From NCBI GenBank assembly GCA_900102065.1, contig FMVK01000004.1, forward strand, positions 124,001 through 188,000: DNA of 64,000 nucleotides. The letters are read 5' to 3'. Below, one piece after another: positions 43,818 to 53,754 of the stretch. The notes under the pieces are model-generated. The model saw nothing but the letters and a program-made list of their open reading frames with translations, searched no databases and was not told the DNA's origin. Origin of the DNA: Lachnospiraceae bacterium XPB1003. Its GTDB lineage: Bacteria; Bacillota; Clostridia; Lachnospirales; Lachnospiraceae. Numbering within the stretch: the stretch's first letter is position 1; each line of letters starts with the position of its first letter. Position numbers and translations under genes: made by a program.

Positions 43818-44774
43818 ATGAAAGTCGTATATATGGGAACGCCGGATTTTGCGGTCGGCGCGTTGGAAAGCATCATAAAGGCAGGATATGAAGTTAGTGC
43901 TGTTGTTACTCAGCCTGACAGGGCGAAAGGCAGGAGCAAGGAACTTCAGATGTGCCCGGTGAAGGAGTGTGCACTGAAATATAACATTCCTGTTTTTCAG
44001 CCCGAGCGCATTAAGAGACCCGAAGCGGTTGAAGAGTTAAAAAAATATCCGGCGGATATTTATGTGGTTGCTGCATTCGGGCAGATTCTTTCTCAGGAGA
44101 TATTAGATATACCTAAATTCGGCTGCGTAAATATTCATGCTTCGCTCCTTCCGGAATACAGAGGAGCTGCGCCCATACAGAGAGTCATACTTGACGGAAA
44201 AGAAAAGACAGGTGTGACCATCATGCAGATGGACAAAGGGCTGGATACGGGAGATATCCTGATGCAGGAAGAGATAGAGATATCTTCGGAGGAAACCGGA
44301 GGAAGTCTCTTCGATAAGCTCGCACTTTTAGGTGCGGAAATGATCGTGAAGGCTCTCCCGCTCATTGAAAAAGGTGAGCTCACTCCTGTTAAGCAGGATG
44401 ATTCAAAGAGCAGTTATGCTGCTATGTTTTCCAAGGAAGACGGATGGATCGAGTGGGCGGGAAGTGCCGTGACGGTTGAAAGACAGGTTAGAGGCTGTTC
44501 ACCCTGGCCGAGTGCTTATTCTTCGGTAGGTGCCAAGAATCTGAAGATCTGGAAGAGTTGTCTTTCGGAAGTCCCGGCAGAAGATATGAAAAAAGCAGGG
44601 GACGACCTGCTGCCCGGAACCGTGATCATATCCGGCAAGGATAAAATGTTTGTAATGTGCGGCGATGCACCGCTTGAAATACTTGAAGTTCAACTTGAAG
44701 GCAAGAAGAGGATGCCCGTTAAGGACTTCCTCCTCGGATATCATATTGACACAGGTACGAGGCTGGGGAGATAA
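43818..44774 (+). CDS. fmt: Methionyl-tRNA formyltransferase
   Basis: A 318-residue enzyme that formylates initiator Met-tRNA with 10-formyl-tetrahydrofolate. The N-terminal domain shows VYMGTPDFAVGALES and VTQPDRAKGR, then the folate/catalytic segment VNIHASLLPEYRGAAPIQR near 107-125 (Asn, His and the later Asp in MQMDKGLDTGDIL). The C-terminal OB domain ends near 318. ATG 43818 follows TTGGAGG by 8 bases. The frame is open further upstream through def but that is not coding. Its stop is directly followed by the start of the hybrid kinase gene, with no gap. Confidence 0.97.
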   Translation: MKVVYMGTPDFAVGALESIIKAGYEVSAVVTQPDRAKGRSKELQMCPVKECALKYNIPVFQPERIKRPEAVEELKKYPADIYVVAAFGQILSQEILDIPKFGCVNIHASLLPEYRGAAPIQRVILDGKEKTGVTIMQMDKGLDTGDILMQEEIEISSEETGGSLFDKLALLGAEMIVKALPLIEKGELTPVKQDDSKSSYAAMFSKEDGWIEWAGSAVTVERQVRGCSPWPSAYSSVGAKNLKIWKSCLSEVPAEDMKKAGDDLLPGTVIISGKDKMFVMCGDAPLEILEVQLEGKKRMPVKDFLLGYHIDTGTRLGR

Positions 44775-47240
44775 ATGCCAAATAAGAAAAAGTGGGGTTT
44801 GGGTGAGCTGATCTGCAGGGTATCTATGGTTGTACTGAACATTTTGGTTTGGTTCGGTATAATCATATTTCTCTATGCGACTGTGGGAAAGCCTTTAAAA
44901 GGAGAACCCAAGGTAGGTAACTTCTCTGTGGGCAGCTTAAGCGACGGCTGGGAACTGTCCGGACTTAAGAACGGAGAAAAACGTACCGTAACTCTTCCTG
45001 CAAGTATTGAGAGGGATACACTGGAAGGCAGGTCTGTGAGCATCAGTCGCGCACTCCCGGAAGATCTGGCTGATGGCATGAATATCCTTGCAAGATCCAT
45101 AATGCAGGATATAACCATTTATATTGATGGAGAGGAAAGAGGATCTTATCGCACGGATAATTTCGTGGTAATGGCCGAATACCTGCCCAGTGCTTTTATC
45201 GAAGTTCCTGTTTCGGCCGATGATTCGGGCAAAACGATAACTGTAGTCATAACACCGAAGAAGCACAGTGCGGTAGCATTAGAGAATATCACATACGGAT
45301 ATGGATGGAATCCGTGGTATACGGTCCTTCGCAATTCTTTTGGCCCAATAGTAATTGCGGTTATCCTAATAATATTCGGATCGGCATCTATTATCACCTG
45401 TCTGCTCATACGAGACAGGATCCAGGGCAGACAAAATGTTTTCTATCTTGCACGTATCATGCTGATCGCCGGACTGTGGATACTTGGAGAGTCTGAACTC
45501 AGACAGCTGTTTCTCGCAGCACCCGTCTTAAATACGTTATATTCGTTTATCTTTATCGAAACTGTCACGGCTTTCGGAGCCATGTATTTTAATTCAACAC
45601 AGAATTATGAGCATAATAAGATCTATTCTGTTTTGATATCGCTTATAGCATTTCAGTGTACACTCAATCTTATACTGCAGTTTGCGGGCATAGCCGATCT
45701 GTATGAGACACTTATCTTTTCTCAGGCTCTGAGTATTGCCACGCTTGTTGCAACGGGTTACTGCATAGTAGTGGATATAAAGAACAAACATATCCGTAGA
45801 TATCGAGAGATCGCTATAGGAATGGCCTTTTCCATTGCAATGGGATTGCTTGAAGTCTACAGCTTCTATGCGAATCCCAATCATGTATTCGGTGTATTTC
45901 TGGGACTCGGCCTGGTGGTACTGGTCTTTGCAACCTTTATCCAGACTCTTCGTGACGAGGTGCGCGTAGCACAGGAAAATGTCAGACTGGCAGAAGCAGA
46001 GGAAGTTGCAAAGGCTGCTTCCGATGCGAAGGGAAGATTCTTAGCAAATATGAGTCATGAGATCAGGACACCGGTTAATGCCATAGTGGGACTGGGAGAG
46101 CTGATAGAGAGAGAGACGGAAGAGGAAAAGACAAGAGCTTATGTGGCTGATATCAAAGCTGCTTCCGCTACGCTCCTTGATCTTATAAATGATATTCTTG
46201 ATCTTTCGAAACTTGAGTCAGGCAAGATGGACATAATCGAAAGCGAATATAGCATATCGGATATGCTGGCCGGACTTTACAGGATGATGAAGTTCAAGGC
46301 GAGTGAAAAAAAGCTTGACCTTATCTTCGAAGTGGATCCCGAGCTTCCGAGCGTGGTAATGGGTGATGTTAAACGTATCAGGCAGATACTGATCAATCTA
46401 CTTACCAATGGTGTTAAATATACTGAAAAAGGATATATTAAACTCACTGCGTCACTGATCGGAACAGAACAGATAACCGGAGAGGAAGGAAATACCGTGA
46501 ATTCGGCAAGGATTAGGGTTTCTGTCAGGGATACCGGAATGGGTATCAAGGATGAAGATATAGGGCGCCTGACCGAAAAGTATGTTCGCGTAGATGAAAG
46601 ACGCAACAGAAATATAGAGGGAACGGGACTGGGCCTTGCTATCACCTGTGAACTGTTAAATCTCATGGGATCCAAATTAAAACTTGAGAGCGTATACGGA
46701 GAAGGATCCGATTTTGGATTTGAGATCGTCCAGACGATAAAGGATGCAACTCCTTTGGGCAAATTCGATCCTGAGATGAAGCCGAGGAGGAAAGAATCGG
46801 CATATAAGCCGGAATTCACCATACCGGATGCAAGGATACTCATATGCGATGATAATAATATGAATATCAGAGTATTCTCGGGATTGTTAAAGAAAATGTC
46901 TCCTAAGATTTCGAAAGCAACTTCGGGAAAAGAATGTATCGATCTGGTAGCCTCTGAGGAGCCTTTCGATATCATCTTTCTTGATCACATGATGCCTGAG
47001 ATGGATGGTATCATGACCTTTGAAAGATTATGCAAAATGGAGAAGTTCGACAGAAATAGGACCAAGGTCATCATACTTACGGCTAATGTCATATCAGGAG
47101 CAAGGCAGCAGTACATGGATGCGGGATTTGATGATTATCTGGAGAAACCCGTGATACCCGAAACTCTTGAAGCCATGATCGAAAAATATCTTGATCCTTC
47201 GAAGATAGTTAGGAACAGTGAAGATGGACAGGAAGAATAG
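44775..47240 (+). CDS. Hybrid sensor histidine kinase/response regulator
   Basis: An 821-residue membrane kinase. One N-terminal span (about 15-36), an extracytoplasmic beta-rich region (about 45-175, 7TMR-DISM-like), then about seven spans (about 190-400) form the sensor. The HisKA phosphoacceptor is His428 in NMSHEIRTP; the ATPase domain has NLLTNGVKYT, DTGMGIKDED and GTGLGLAI. A receiver domain at about 690-810 has the phospho-Asp at 737 (FLDHMMPEMDG) and the Lys in LEKP. There is no output domain, so phosphotransfer to another protein is expected. It starts at the base after the fmt stop and overlaps the rsmB start by 17 bases, so it is translationally embedded in a housekeeping operon. 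Confidence 0.93.
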   Translation: MPNKKKWGLGELICRVSMVVLNILVWFGIIIFLYATVGKPLKGEPKVGNFSVGSLSDGWELSGLKNGEKRTVTLPASIERDTLEGRSVSISRALPEDLADGMNILARSIMQDITIYIDGEERGSYRTDNFVVMAEYLPSAFIEVPVSADDSGKTITVVITPKKHSAVALENITYGYGWNPWYTVLRNSFGPIVIAVILIIFGSASIITCLLIRDRIQGRQNVFYLARIMLIAGLWILGESELRQLFLAAPVLNTLYSFIFIETVTAFGAMYFNSTQNYEHNKIYSVLISLIAFQCTLNLILQFAGIADLYETLIFSQALSIATLVATGYCIVVDIKNKHIRRYREIAIGMAFSIAMGLLEVYSFYANPNHVFGVFLGLGLVVLVFATFIQTLRDEVRVAQENVRLAEAEEVAKAASDAKGRFLANMSHEIRTPVNAIVGLGELIERETEEEKTRAYVADIKAASATLLDLINDILDLSKLESGKMDIIESEYSISDMLAGLYRMMKFKASEKKLDLIFEVDPELPSVVMGDVKRIRQILINLLTNGVKYTEKGYIKLTASLIGTEQITGEEGNTVNSARIRVSVRDTGMGIKDEDIGRLTEKYVRVDERRNRNIEGTGLGLAITCELLNLMGSKLKLESVYGEGSDFGFEIVQTIKDATPLGKFDPEMKPRRKESAYKPEFTIPDARILICDDNNMNIRVFSGLLKKMSPKISKATSGKECIDLVASEEPFDIIFLDHMMPEMDGIMTFERLCKMEKFDRNRTKVIILTANVISGARQQYMDAGFDDYLEKPVIPETLEAMIEKYLDPSKIVRNSEDGQEE

Positions 47241-48654
47241 CAGTAATAAGAATAATAAAAAGGGGTCTTTAACAAGAGAGATAGTACTGGATATATTGCT
47301 TGAGGCCGATGCGGCAGACAGGAAGAATACTTCGATCCGCACCGACAGGCTGATAAGAGATGTCCTTGATAAATACGATTATCTTGATACCAGAGATAAA
47401 GCGTTTATCAGAAGACTTTCAAATGACTGCATCGAAAAGCGCATGACTCTTGATCATGTGATCGATGGATTCTCCAAGATCAAAACAGGTAAAATGAAGC
47501 CGGCCATACGATGCATTATGCGTATGGGCTGTGACCAGATACTTTTTATGGAGTCGGTACCTTCATCGGCTGCGTGTAATGAAGCTGTGCTCCTTGCAGG
47601 TAAAAAAGGCTTCCAGGGACTTAAAGGATTCGTTAACGGTGTACTCCGCAATATCGATCGCAATAAAGATGAGATCAGATGGCCGGATAAAGAAAAAGAC
47701 CCGGTGGTTTTCCTTACGGTGAGATATTCCGTTCCGGAATGGATCGCTTCATATTTCTTAAAATCATTCGGGATTGAACGAGCGGAAAGGATACTTGCAT
47801 CCTATCTCATGGAAAGACCCGTTACAGTCAGATATCTGACTGTAAGAGGTGATAAAGCGGCAGAAGAAAAGTGGATGTCGGAGGTTAAGGCGGCGGGAAT
47901 AAGTGCGGTTCCCAATCCATATTACGAGCATGCATATGATCTGACGGGGGTGGATGGTGTAGCTAAGATCCCCGGATATGACGAAGGCATGTTTGCGGTT
48001 CAGGATATCAGTTCCATGCTGGCTGTGCTCTGCGCTGGGATCAGATCGGAGGATGTGGTGGTGGATGTCTGTGCCGCCCCGGGAGGTAAGAGCTGTTTTG
48101 CGGCAGAGTTGGCTTATAAAGGAAAGGTTTTATCTTTTGATCTGAGCGATGGAAAAGTAGATCTGATAAAAGATAATGCTAAGCGACTGAAATTAGATAA
48201 CCTGAAAGCTGAAGTACATGATGCGCTGGAATTTGATGATTCACTTGAAGCCGCAGCCGATGTTGTGATATGTGATCTTCCATGCTCGGGACTGGGAGTA
48301 ATAGGCAGGAAGCCGGATATCAAGTTTAGGGTAAAACCGGAAGATATAACAGAGCTTGCGGAGCTTCAAAGGAATATCCTTGTTAATGCAGCAAGATATG
48401 CTAAACATGGTGGAAGACTGATTTTTTCAACCTGTACCGTAAGCCGGGAAGAGAATGAAGATAATCGCAGATGGATCATTGATAATGAGGGATTACTCCA
48501 TCTGAAACCTGCAAAGCTTGGAGAAGGACTGCCCGAAAGCTTAATAAAAATGACCGGCGATGATGAAGGGACTTATGTACGATTCCTTACAGGGGAACCG
48601 GAGGGCATGCCGCTCATGGACGGATTTTTTGTTTCGGCTTTTATTAAGGAATAG
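47224..48654 (+). CDS. rsmB: 16S rRNA (cytosine(967)-C(5))-methyltransferase
   Basis: A 476-residue RsmB/Sun protein. The N-terminal NusB-like RNA-binding domain (about 15-150, with VLDKYDYLDTRDKAFIRRL) is followed by the Rossmann methyltransferase domain: SAM loop VCAAPGGKS near 281-289, DLPCSG near 350 with the catalytic cysteine region, and FSTCTVSREENE near 400 holding the nucleophile Cys. ATG 47224 has TTAGGAA 9 bases upstream; a GTG at 47218 is too near it. The asparagine/lysine-rich start is typical for low-complexity leaders in this group. It overlaps the upstream kinase gene. Confidence 0.96.
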   Translation: MDRKNSSNKNNKKGSLTREIVLDILLEADAADRKNTSIRTDRLIRDVLDKYDYLDTRDKAFIRRLSNDCIEKRMTLDHVIDGFSKIKTGKMKPAIRCIMRMGCDQILFMESVPSSAACNEAVLLAGKKGFQGLKGFVNGVLRNIDRNKDEIRWPDKEKDPVVFLTVRYSVPEWIASYFLKSFGIERAERILASYLMERPVTVRYLTVRGDKAAEEKWMSEVKAAGISAVPNPYYEHAYDLTGVDGVAKIPGYDEGMFAVQDISSMLAVLCAGIRSEDVVVDVCAAPGGKSCFAAELAYKGKVLSFDLSDGKVDLIKDNAKRLKLDNLKAEVHDALEFDDSLEAAADVVICDLPCSGLGVIGRKPDIKFRVKPEDITELAELQRNILVNAARYAKHGGRLIFSTCTVSREENEDNRRWIIDNEGLLHLKPAKLGEGLPESLIKMTGDDEGTYVRFLTGEPEGMPLMDGFFVSAFIKE

Positions 48655-48668
48655 CAGATTTAAAAGAT

Positions 48669-49703
48669 ATGAAAGATTTAAAAGAATTAACACTTGAAGA
48701 ATTAAAGGAAGAACTGATTGCTATGGGCGAGAAGCCTTTTCGGGCTGCGCAGATCTATTCATGGATGCACGAGAAGCTTGCTACGGATCCGGATGAGATG
48801 ACCAATCTTTCCGTTGCGCTCAGAGAACGGCTTAAAACCGAATATGCTTATACTGTTCTGAAGACGGCTGAGGTGCAGACATCACGGATAGACGGTACAA
48901 AGAAGTATCTATTTGAATTGCCGGACGGTAATTATGTTGAATCCGTAAGGATGGAATATCATCATGGCACCAGTGTATGCGTATCGTCACAGGTGGGCTG
49001 TCGGATGGGATGCAGATTCTGCGCATCCACACTGGGTGGCTTGGTGAGATCGCTTACTGCCGCTGAGATCTTAGAACAGATATATTGTATCGAACGCGAT
49101 AATAATGAGCGGATAAGCAGTGTTGTCATAATGGGCATAGGTGAGCCCATGGACAATTATGATGAAGTGGTCCGTTTTGTCCGAATGATCACTGATGAAA
49201 AGGGTGTAAACTTAAGCGGGAGAAATATCACTATATCATCCTGCGGCCTGGTGCCCATGATAAAGAAACTTGCGGAGGAGGGACTTAAGGTCACACTGGC
49301 TCTTTCGCTTCATGCAGTAACGGATGAAAAACGAAAAGAGATAATGCCCGTGGCAAATAAGTATTCCATCGCGGAATTGATGGATGCTGTGGATTATTTT
49401 TTTGATAAGACGGGAAGAAGAGTTACCTTTGAATATGCACTGATCGCAGGAGTTAATGATACAGATCGTGATGTAAACGGCCTGGCCGGACTTGCAGGTC
49501 CGAGAAAATGTCATGTTAATCTCATCCCGGTAAACCCCGTGACAGAGCGGGGGCTTAAGGAACCTGACAGAACAAGTGTTCTGAATTTCAAAAATAAACT
49601 TGAAAAAAAGGGAATAAATGCTACTATTAGAAGGGAATTGGGCCGGGATATCGACGGTGCCTGCGGTCAGTTGAGGCGCAGACATTCAGATCCCGCAGTG
49701 TGA
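48669..49703 (+). CDS. rlmN: Dual-specificity 23S rRNA/tRNA adenine C2-methyltransferase RlmN
   Basis: A 344-residue radical SAM methyltransferase that makes m2A in 23S rRNA (A2503) and in tRNA position 37. It has the cluster motif CRMGCRFC near 114-121, MGIGEPMDNYDE near 157-168, and the methyl-carrier cysteine in the C-terminal GACGQL near 331-336. Full length. Its start is 14 bases after rsmB, and the next gene begins shortly after its stop, in the usual order rsmB-rlmN-prpC-prkC. Confidence 0.97.
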   Translation: MKDLKELTLEELKEELIAMGEKPFRAAQIYSWMHEKLATDPDEMTNLSVALRERLKTEYAYTVLKTAEVQTSRIDGTKKYLFELPDGNYVESVRMEYHHGTSVCVSSQVGCRMGCRFCASTLGGLVRSLTAAEILEQIYCIERDNNERISSVVIMGIGEPMDNYDEVVRFVRMITDEKGVNLSGRNITISSCGLVPMIKKLAEEGLKVTLALSLHAVTDEKRKEIMPVANKYSIAELMDAVDYFFDKTGRRVTFEYALIAGVNDTDRDVNGLAGLAGPRKCHVNLIPVNPVTERGLKEPDRTSVLNFKNKLEKKGINATIRRELGRDIDGACGQLRRRHSDPAV

Positions 49704-49720
49704 GGAGCGGACACTCGTTC

Positions 49721-50470
49721 ATGAAGGTTACATCTTATTCCGTAACAGATGTCGGGAGACAGCGAAATCAGAATCAGGATTATGTGTTTTCGTCGGAGAT
49801 GCCCATAGGGCCTCTTCCTAATCTCTTTATAGTTGCGGACGGAATGGGCGGACACAAGGCCGGAGAGTTCGCATCCAAATCTGCAGTCGAAACCATTGTC
49901 AATGAGGTTAATTCCTCAAAAGAAACAAAGACGGTAAAAGTTCTTTCACAGGCGATCGCTGCTGCGAACAAAAGAGTTCGTGAGCGTTCACTGTCTGATG
50001 ATATCTTTTCCGGAATGGGAACGACACTTGTAGCATGCTGTTTCGAAGACGACTGTATGACAGTTGCCAATATCGGAGACAGCAGGCTTTATATTGCTGA
50101 CGGAAAGGGGATCCGTCAGGTTACAACAGATCATTCGCTTGTAGAGGAAATGGTTAAGATGGGTGAGCTTCAGCGCAAGGATGCGAGACTTCACCCTGAG
50201 AAGAATATCATTACCAGGGCGGTCGGCGTTATGGATAGTGTAGACGCTGACTTTTTTGAAGTTGATGATCTGCATGACGGCGACGTGGTGCTTATGTGCT
50301 CGGATGGTCTGTCAAACATGCTCGAAGATAATGAAATGGCTGGGATCATTTCAGGAGTGGGAACGCTTGAAGATAAGGGACAGAGACTGGTTGCTGCCGC
50401 GAATATGAACGGTGGCAAGGATAATATAGCCGTAGTCCTGATCCGGGTTAATGTTGAGAGGAAGTCATGA
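49721..50470 (+). CDS. prpC: PP2C-type Ser/Thr phosphatase (PrpC/Stp)
   Basis: A 249-residue metal-dependent phosphatase that reverses PrkC phosphorylation. The motifs are SVTDVGRQRNQNQD near 5-18, VADGMGGHKAGE near 40-51, GMGTT and NIGDSRLY near 118, DHSLVEEMV, CSDGLSNML near 200 and the last metal site GGKDNIAVV. The start is taken at ATG 49721 with GAGGAG 13 bases upstream, though a GTG at 49700 is also open. It shares ATGA with the next start (prkC), so both are made in fixed ratio. Confidence 0.96.
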   Translation: MKVTSYSVTDVGRQRNQNQDYVFSSEMPIGPLPNLFIVADGMGGHKAGEFASKSAVETIVNEVNSSKETKTVKVLSQAIAAANKRVRERSLSDDIFSGMGTTLVACCFEDDCMTVANIGDSRLYIADGKGIRQVTTDHSLVEEMVKMGELQRKDARLHPEKNIITRAVGVMDSVDADFFEVDDLHDGDVVLMCSDGLSNMLEDNEMAGIISGVGTLEDKGQRLVAAANMNGGKDNIAVVLIRVNVERKS

Positions 50471-52734
50471 TCAAAATCGGAATGATGGTCGCTGACCGTT
50501 ACGAGGTACTTGAAAAGATTGGCGCAGGCGGAATGAGCGATGTTTATCGCGCCAAGGATCATAAGCTGAACAGATTTGTAGCGATCAAGGTTCTTAAGCA
50601 GGAATTCGCTGAGAATACAGAGTTTCGTTCTAAATTCCGCATGGAAGCCCAGGCGGCAGCAGGCCTCATGCACCCTAATATCGTCAATGTATACGATGTC
50701 GGAGAAGAGAGCGGCTTCAGCTATATCGTTATGGAGCTTGTAGAGGGTATCACTCTCAAGAAGTATATCGAGAAGAAAGCAAGGCTTTCCGTTAAGGAAG
50801 CTGTCAGCATAGCTATTCAGGTGGGGCACGGTATCGAAGCTGCCCACAAGAATCATATCATTCACAGGGATATCAAACCCCAGAATATCATTATCAGTAA
50901 AGACGGTAAGGTTAAGGTTACGGATTTCGGTATAGCCAAGGCCGCTACCAGCAATACTATCACTTCCAATGTAATGGGAAGCGTGCATTATACCTCTCCC
51001 GAACAGGTCAGAGGCGGTTTTTCCGATGAGAAGAGCGATATCTATTCATTGGGTATCACGCTTTTTGAGATGCTTACGGGACGTGTCCCTTATAACGGCG
51101 AGACCACTGTTGCGGTAGCTATCCAGCATATCCAGGAACCCATGCCTTCTCCCAGACAGTTTGTTCCCGAGATACCTGTATCTGTCGAGAAGATAGTTCT
51201 TAAATGTACACAGAAGAAACCGGACAGAAGATATCAGTCTGCCACGGAGCTTATTGAGGATCTTAAGAAATCGCTCATCAGTCCCGATGAGGATTTCGTA
51301 AAGCTTGATACCGATGAGATCGTCGGCGTGACCAGAAGAGTTACCGATGATGAGATGCGTGTCATCAAGGACAGCCTCCATAAAGAAAATGAAGAAGGTA
51401 AGAGAAATACGGGAGAAATGCCTCTTAAATCCGATCGTCGTACAGGCAGTATGAGAGAAGCTGCTCCCGAATACGAGGAAGAGACGTATTCAAGACCCAG
51501 GAAGTCTTCAGGAACAAACAGTAAAAACGGAAACAAGAAGTCTTCCGGAAGTAAGAATAACAGAAACAAAACATCTGCTGCATCCAGGAATTCCAAGTCC
51601 GGACGAAATAACAAGAAGAAGGGGCGTTCATCAGGAAGAGAAAAGGGCCTTGAGCTTATCACGACCATTCTTGTTGTTGCAGCAGCCATAATAGTCGGAG
51701 TTATATTTATTTATATAGTAGGAAATGTGCTGGGATTATTCGGAGGCAATAAGAACGGAGATAACGGTAATACAGCCGTGAATACAGGCCTCTTTAATAC
51801 GGGATCTTCCATGCCCGATGTTGTGGGAATGACACAGGTTGAAGCCGAGGATACCCTGAAGGCACTGGGACTTATCGTAACTGTTGAATATCAGTTCTCG
51901 TCCTCAGCCAAGGAAGGAACCGTATTCCTGTCATCTATTATGGAAGGTCAGACTGTTAATTCAGGTGATAAGGTAACTATTTTTGTATCTTCGGGAACGG
52001 ACGGAGTGCTGGTTCCGGATGTTACAGGTCTTTCTCAGGCAGAGGCTACGGTCAAGCTTTCCGATCCGGGTACCGGCGCGGGATTTAACGTAGAGATCGT
52101 TAAGGAGAATTCCGATACTGTTGAGAAGGGAACCGTAATAAGACAGGATCCTGCAGAAGACAGCAGGATTCCCAGAGGATCAACCGTAACACTGTATGTA
52201 AGCCTCGGAACCGAGACTGCCGAGGTCTCCATGCCTGATCTTCGCGGAAAAGACGAGGTGGAGGCTATTGAGACTTTAGTCGAGCTTGGACTTGATTATG
52301 AGACTCCTGCGGAAGAGCAGTACAGCGATACATATGAACAGGGGCAGGTCTGCTATCAGAACTATTCACCGGGTATTACCATCAGTACCGGCAGCAAGAT
52401 AGTATATAAAGTTAGTAAGGGACTTGAGCCTGCGGTTTACAGCTGTCATCATACAGTATCTGCTCCGGCCGATTATATCGCAGGAACACCGGCTACTCTT
52501 ACACTTTTCAAGATGGATACACAGGAAGCTATGTGGTCTGTTACTGCCAATGATTTCCCTCAGGAGATCAATATCAGCGGTATAGACAGTGTTCCATACG
52601 GAATGCTTTATGTTACTTATACCGTAAGCACATTGCAGGATGTAACGGATATGGCCGGCAATGTGACACAGCAGGCTGTGACATCACAAAAGACCACCCC
52701 CGGAGTCAAGGTGCAGTTCACAAAGGTGCAGTAA
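50467..52734 (+). CDS. prkC: Ser/Thr protein kinase with PASTA domains (PrkC)
   Basis: A 755-residue membrane kinase that senses peptidoglycan fragments or lipid II. The kinase domain (about 12-275) has GAGGMSDVY, Lys41 in VAIKVLK, HRDIKPQN with Asp135, DFGIAKA and the APE-like SPEQ. A basic Ser/Asn/Lys-rich juxtamembrane linker (about 320-390) leads to one membrane segment (about 398-421). Outside are three PASTA domains (about 447-515, 518-585, 587-655) and a C-terminal beta domain of about 90 residues (VYSCHHTVSAPADYI...) that I do not recognise. It overlaps prpC by four bases and is followed by rsgA after one base. Confidence 0.96.
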   Translation: MIKIGMMVADRYEVLEKIGAGGMSDVYRAKDHKLNRFVAIKVLKQEFAENTEFRSKFRMEAQAAAGLMHPNIVNVYDVGEESGFSYIVMELVEGITLKKYIEKKARLSVKEAVSIAIQVGHGIEAAHKNHIIHRDIKPQNIIISKDGKVKVTDFGIAKAATSNTITSNVMGSVHYTSPEQVRGGFSDEKSDIYSLGITLFEMLTGRVPYNGETTVAVAIQHIQEPMPSPRQFVPEIPVSVEKIVLKCTQKKPDRRYQSATELIEDLKKSLISPDEDFVKLDTDEIVGVTRRVTDDEMRVIKDSLHKENEEGKRNTGEMPLKSDRRTGSMREAAPEYEEETYSRPRKSSGTNSKNGNKKSSGSKNNRNKTSAASRNSKSGRNNKKKGRSSGREKGLELITTILVVAAAIIVGVIFIYIVGNVLGLFGGNKNGDNGNTAVNTGLFNTGSSMPDVVGMTQVEAEDTLKALGLIVTVEYQFSSSAKEGTVFLSSIMEGQTVNSGDKVTIFVSSGTDGVLVPDVTGLSQAEATVKLSDPGTGAGFNVEIVKENSDTVEKGTVIRQDPAEDSRIPRGSTVTLYVSLGTETAEVSMPDLRGKDEVEAIETLVELGLDYETPAEEQYSDTYEQGQVCYQNYSPGITISTGSKIVYKVSKGLEPAVYSCHHTVSAPADYIAGTPATLTLFKMDTQEAMWSVTANDFPQEINISGIDSVPYGMLYVTYTVSTLQDVTDMAGNVTQQAVTSQKTTPGVKVQFTKVQ

Positions 52735-52735
52735 T

Positions 52736-53641
52736 ATGACCGGAAGGATCATCAGGGGAATCGGCGGATTCTATTATGTGGCTGTGGCATCTTCAGGGAT
52801 GACGGAAGGACAGCCGGATATTTATGAATGTCACGCAAGAGGAATTTTTCGTAAAGACGGTAAAAAACCTCTTGTCGGAGATTATGTAGAGATAGAGCCT
52901 GTTCCCGATGAACATGGTCTCATAGGAAGGATCGAAGGATTTCTTCCCAGAAAAAACGAACTGATCAGACCTGCTGTTTCAAATGTCGATCAGGCTATAG
53001 TTGTATTTGCGATCAGATCGCCGGAACCCAGTCTTGTTCTCACGGATAGTTTTATCATCCAGATGATGATGCAGGACATACCGGTGATCTTGTTGTTTAA
53101 TAAAAAGGATCTGGCAGATAAGGATTATGCTGTGAGTCTGGCCGAAATATATGGAGACTCGGGCGTAAAAGCTTATCCCGTATCTGCAAGAGATGAGGAA
53201 GACGTCAGGATGATAAAGGGGATGCTTGACGGCAGGACCAGTATCCTCGCGGGCCCCAGCGGAGTAGGAAAATCAACGCTGCTCAATGCTGTATGTCCCG
53301 GAGCTTCCATGGAAACCGGTGAGATCAGTAAAAAGCTCAAAAGGGGAAAGCATACCACCAGACACTCGGAGCTTTTTGCCGTATCGGAGGATACATATCT
53401 GATGGATACTCCGGGTTTTTCCGCTTTCGGTGTGCCGGATATGGATCCCGAAGAATTAAAAGTCTATTACAGGGAGTTCTTCCCTTACGAAGGAAGCTGT
53501 AGATTCAACGGCTGTTCCCATACACACGAGCCGGACTGCGCCGTAAGACATGCGGTGGATGCCGGTGAAGTCAACCGTAACAGATATGAGAATTATTGTT
53601 CTCTCTATGACGAGCTGAGATCACGTAAGCGGTATAGATGA
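52736..53641 (+). CDS. rsgA: Small ribosomal subunit biogenesis GTPase RsgA
   Basis: A 301-residue circularly permuted GTPase that aids late 30S maturation. An N-terminal OB domain (about 1-70) precedes the permuted G motifs: G4 LFNKKDL near 119-125, G5 SARDEED, then G1 GPSGVGKST near 173-181 and G3 DTPGFS near 224. The C-terminal zinc site has CRFNGCSHTHEPDC near 259-272. It begins one base after prkC. In many Firmicutes rpe and thiN follow; here the operon stops and a promoter for a kinase gene comes next. Confidence 0.96.
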   Translation: MTGRIIRGIGGFYYVAVASSGMTEGQPDIYECHARGIFRKDGKKPLVGDYVEIEPVPDEHGLIGRIEGFLPRKNELIRPAVSNVDQAIVVFAIRSPEPSLVLTDSFIIQMMMQDIPVILLFNKKDLADKDYAVSLAEIYGDSGVKAYPVSARDEEDVRMIKGMLDGRTSILAGPSGVGKSTLLNAVCPGASMETGEISKKLKRGKHTTRHSELFAVSEDTYLMDTPGFSAFGVPDMDPEELKVYYREFFPYEGSCRFNGCSHTHEPDCAVRHAVDAGEVNRNRYENYCSLYDELRSRKRYR

Positions 53642-53677
53642 CAGTTAGTATATTTTAGTTTCCTGAGATATTTTTTT

Positions 53678-53706
53678 TTGCACGTTCTTTTGATATACTT
53701 TAATAT
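53678..53706 (+). promoter_or_regulatory. Promoter of second hybrid kinase
   Basis: TTGCAC (53678-53683), 17 bases, TAATAT (53701-53706), 48 bases before the ATG. A T9 tract just upstream has no hairpin. Confidence 0.7.
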
Positions 53707-53754
53707 GGCTTGATCATTATACAGAAAATGTTTTCCATCCTGCGGAGGGTGAGT

